NCBI GenBank assembly: GCA_030596365.1
Contig: JAUVKG010000188.1
Location: 1 to 6,007, forward strand
Direction: 5' to 3'
Origin: Chlamydiota bacterium
Lineage (GTDB): Bacteria; Auribacterota; UBA3054; B51-G9
DNA: 6,007 bases
A program made the translations under genes and the position numbers. Below are positions 4,920 to 6,007 of this stretch, in pieces. The notes beneath the pieces were generated by a model. The model did not search any database, was not told where the DNA came from, and was given only the letters and a program-made list of their open reading frames with translations. Within the stretch, counting starts at the first letter, position 1. Every line of letters begins with the position of its first letter.

Positions 4920-4967
4920 CCACTATTCCACTATTCCACTATTCCATTATTCCATTATTCCATTACT
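4920..4967. repeat. 8-bp array (CCACTATT/CCATTATT), six units
   Basis: Six contiguous 8-bp units: CCACTATT three times, CCATTATT twice, then CCATTACT. The last unit ends on the base directly before the stop codon of the minus-strand surface protein gene, so it forms the very start of that gene's 3' untranslated region. No conventional terminator for that gene is seen. Confidence 0.88.
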
Positions 4968-6007
4968 TCACCTAACTAAGTAACGAAGCAACGCGCAAAA
5001 CGCGATCATACTGAATATCATCCCGGCTTCCGGTATTACATCTATTGAAAATTCTTTTGAAGCATCCCAGATTTTATCTTTGGCACCAATTGTGAAAATA
5101 CTTTGTCCGGCTGTTGTTGGTGTACCGTTAAGAAGTCCGTTTGCGTTTAGAATTAAACCTGCCGGCAGAGTTCCCGCGACAAGTTCCCAGGTCGTTTGTC
5201 CCGAAAAATTTGTTGCTGAAAATGTATGAGAATACGAAACGCCGACATTCCCGTTCAGAAGATTAGTATCTGTAATACTTATAAGTTCGACGTCCTTTGG
5301 CAAAAGAAAAGCTGAATCAATTTCTACAGTTGTGCCCACACCACCACCCGGGTCTATTCTAACACCTCCAATATAACCGTTCCATTTTGTCATTGATGTA
5401 AGATCTAAATCAATATTATGCCATTTAGCGTCTTGCGGCAAAGTGAAATTTATTGATTCGTGTCCACCACTTTTTGGGAAACAAAAAAACTGAGAGATAT
5501 TTCCTCCGCCAGCCGGACTCATTTTTATCTTGCATAAAAATCTTGTGTACAATTCAGCGTTAATTCCTCTGTCATTGCCGCTGGTAAAATTAACATACGG
5601 GTCATACGGTGTTGAGTTTGTTGTTAAAGCAAACCAAACACCATCAAAAACAAACGGTGTGTCAAAACAATTTGCATTCCAAATATCTTCAGTTGTATTA
5701 AAAGTCCAGGGCCTTATAAAAACAGGCATCGGATTTTCCCATGAAGAAATGGTTCCACCGGAATCTTCCGCGCGAATGCGCCACCAGTAAAAACCGTCAA
5801 GTAAAGAATTCCCATTATAAATATTTGTTTTGGAAGTCAGTCCGGAAACCGAATAAATAATATCTGTAAAATCAAAATCTGTAGCCAGTTCAATAGAATA
5901 AGTTATTTCTGAAAAATCGGGTTCTATTGGCGCATCCCATAAAAAAATCAAATTGGGAGAATTGACAATAAAGTCGGAATTAGCAATTCGCGGCGGCAAA
6001 AGTTCCG
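4968..6007 (-). CDS. Extracellular multidomain protein with PEP-CTERM-like tail (3' part)
   Basis: The frame stays open through the right edge of the window, so this is the C-terminal part of a longer protein (346 residues visible; numbering here takes the leucine at 5997-5999 as 1). Residues about 10-95 resemble a fibronectin type III domain (YSIELATDFDF, FYWWRIRAEDSGG). Residues 98-233 look like a jelly-roll, carbohydrate-binding-type module (WHNIDLDL, GGVRIDPGGGVGTTVEIDSA). Residues 240-320 are a putative Ig (He_PIG) domain with GVSYSHTF, LPAGLILNANGLLNGTPTTAG. The tail is IPEAG (322-326), a short hydrophobic stretch MIFSMIAFCALL, and RYLVR. That is the three-part layout of a PEP-CTERM signal, with EAG in place of PEP. 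It is probably secreted and membrane- or surface-processed; any catalytic domain would lie upstream, outside the window. Confidence 0.8.
   Translation of the reverse strand, partial: ELLPPRIANSDFIVNSPNLIFLWDAPIEPDFSEITYSIELATDFDFTDIIYSVSGLTSKTNIYNGNSLLDGFYWWRIRAEDSGGTISSWENPMPVFIRPWTFNTTEDIWNANCFDTPFVFDGVWFALTTNSTPYDPYVNFTSGNDRGINAELYTRFLCKIKMSPAGGGNISQFFCFPKSGGHESINFTLPQDAKWHNIDLDLTSMTKWNGYIGGVRIDPGGGVGTTVEIDSAFLLPKDVELISITDTNLLNGNVGVSYSHTFSATNFSGQTTWELVAGTLPAGLILNANGLLNGTPTTAGQSIFTIGAKDKIWDASKEFSIDVIPEAGMIFSMIAFCALLRYLVR

Noticed and set aside
5530..5790. Plus-strand frame inside the surface protein gene
   Set aside because: It is antisense to clear beta-sandwich domains of the minus-strand gene and resembles nothing known.

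Overview
The window looks like chromosomal DNA from an AT-rich, Gram-negative, probably anaerobic bacterium. Four features suggest this: a type III glutamine synthetase (GlnN), a polyferredoxin of the RnfB family, a DUF4404 protein, and a surface protein whose C-terminus resembles a PEP-CTERM sorting signal. The spacers are full of short degenerate tandem repeats. That mix would suit an uncultured lineage such as Omnitrophota, Elusimicrobiota or Lentisphaerota-like bacteria, but the sequence does not settle the phylum, so treat this as a weak inference.

Layout. Positions 17-93 hold a minus-strand tRNA with a CAT anticodon. Positions 94-521 are non-coding: a possible tRNA promoter, a GC-rich palindrome, a 16-copy 8-bp minisatellite, a 9-bp array and a strong terminator shared with glnN. 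glnN occupies 522-2666 on the minus strand. Positions 2667-3134 are a divergent control region. It has a well-spaced sigma-54 (-24/-12) element for glnN, a perfect 19-bp palindrome upstream of that, and a near-consensus sigma-70 promoter for the plus-strand pair. rnfB (3135-3977) and a DUF4404 gene (3990-4262) form a two-gene unit, followed by simple repeats and a terminator at 4419-4442. A minus-strand tRNA-Leu(CAG) lies at 4446-4532. Directly upstream of it is a roughly 0.2-kb element bounded by inverted repeats that looks like a MITE. Two 8-bp arrays in mutually inverted orientation (4789-4841 and 4920-4967) lead into the 3' end of a large extracellular protein gene, which runs off the right edge of the window.

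How the genes relate. The central theme is nitrogen and redox metabolism. GlnN makes glutamine from glutamate and ammonia and appears to be under sigma-54 control, the classic route for nitrogen regulation. RnfB normally carries electrons from ferredoxin into the Rnf membrane complex, but no other rnf gene follows it here. Nothing in the sequence ties glnN and rnfB into one pathway; they share only a control region. The two most unusual features are the inverted-repeat element that seems to have inserted into the promoter of tRNA-Leu, supplying its -35 box, and the saturation of nearly every spacer with unrelated 7-15-bp tandem repeats.
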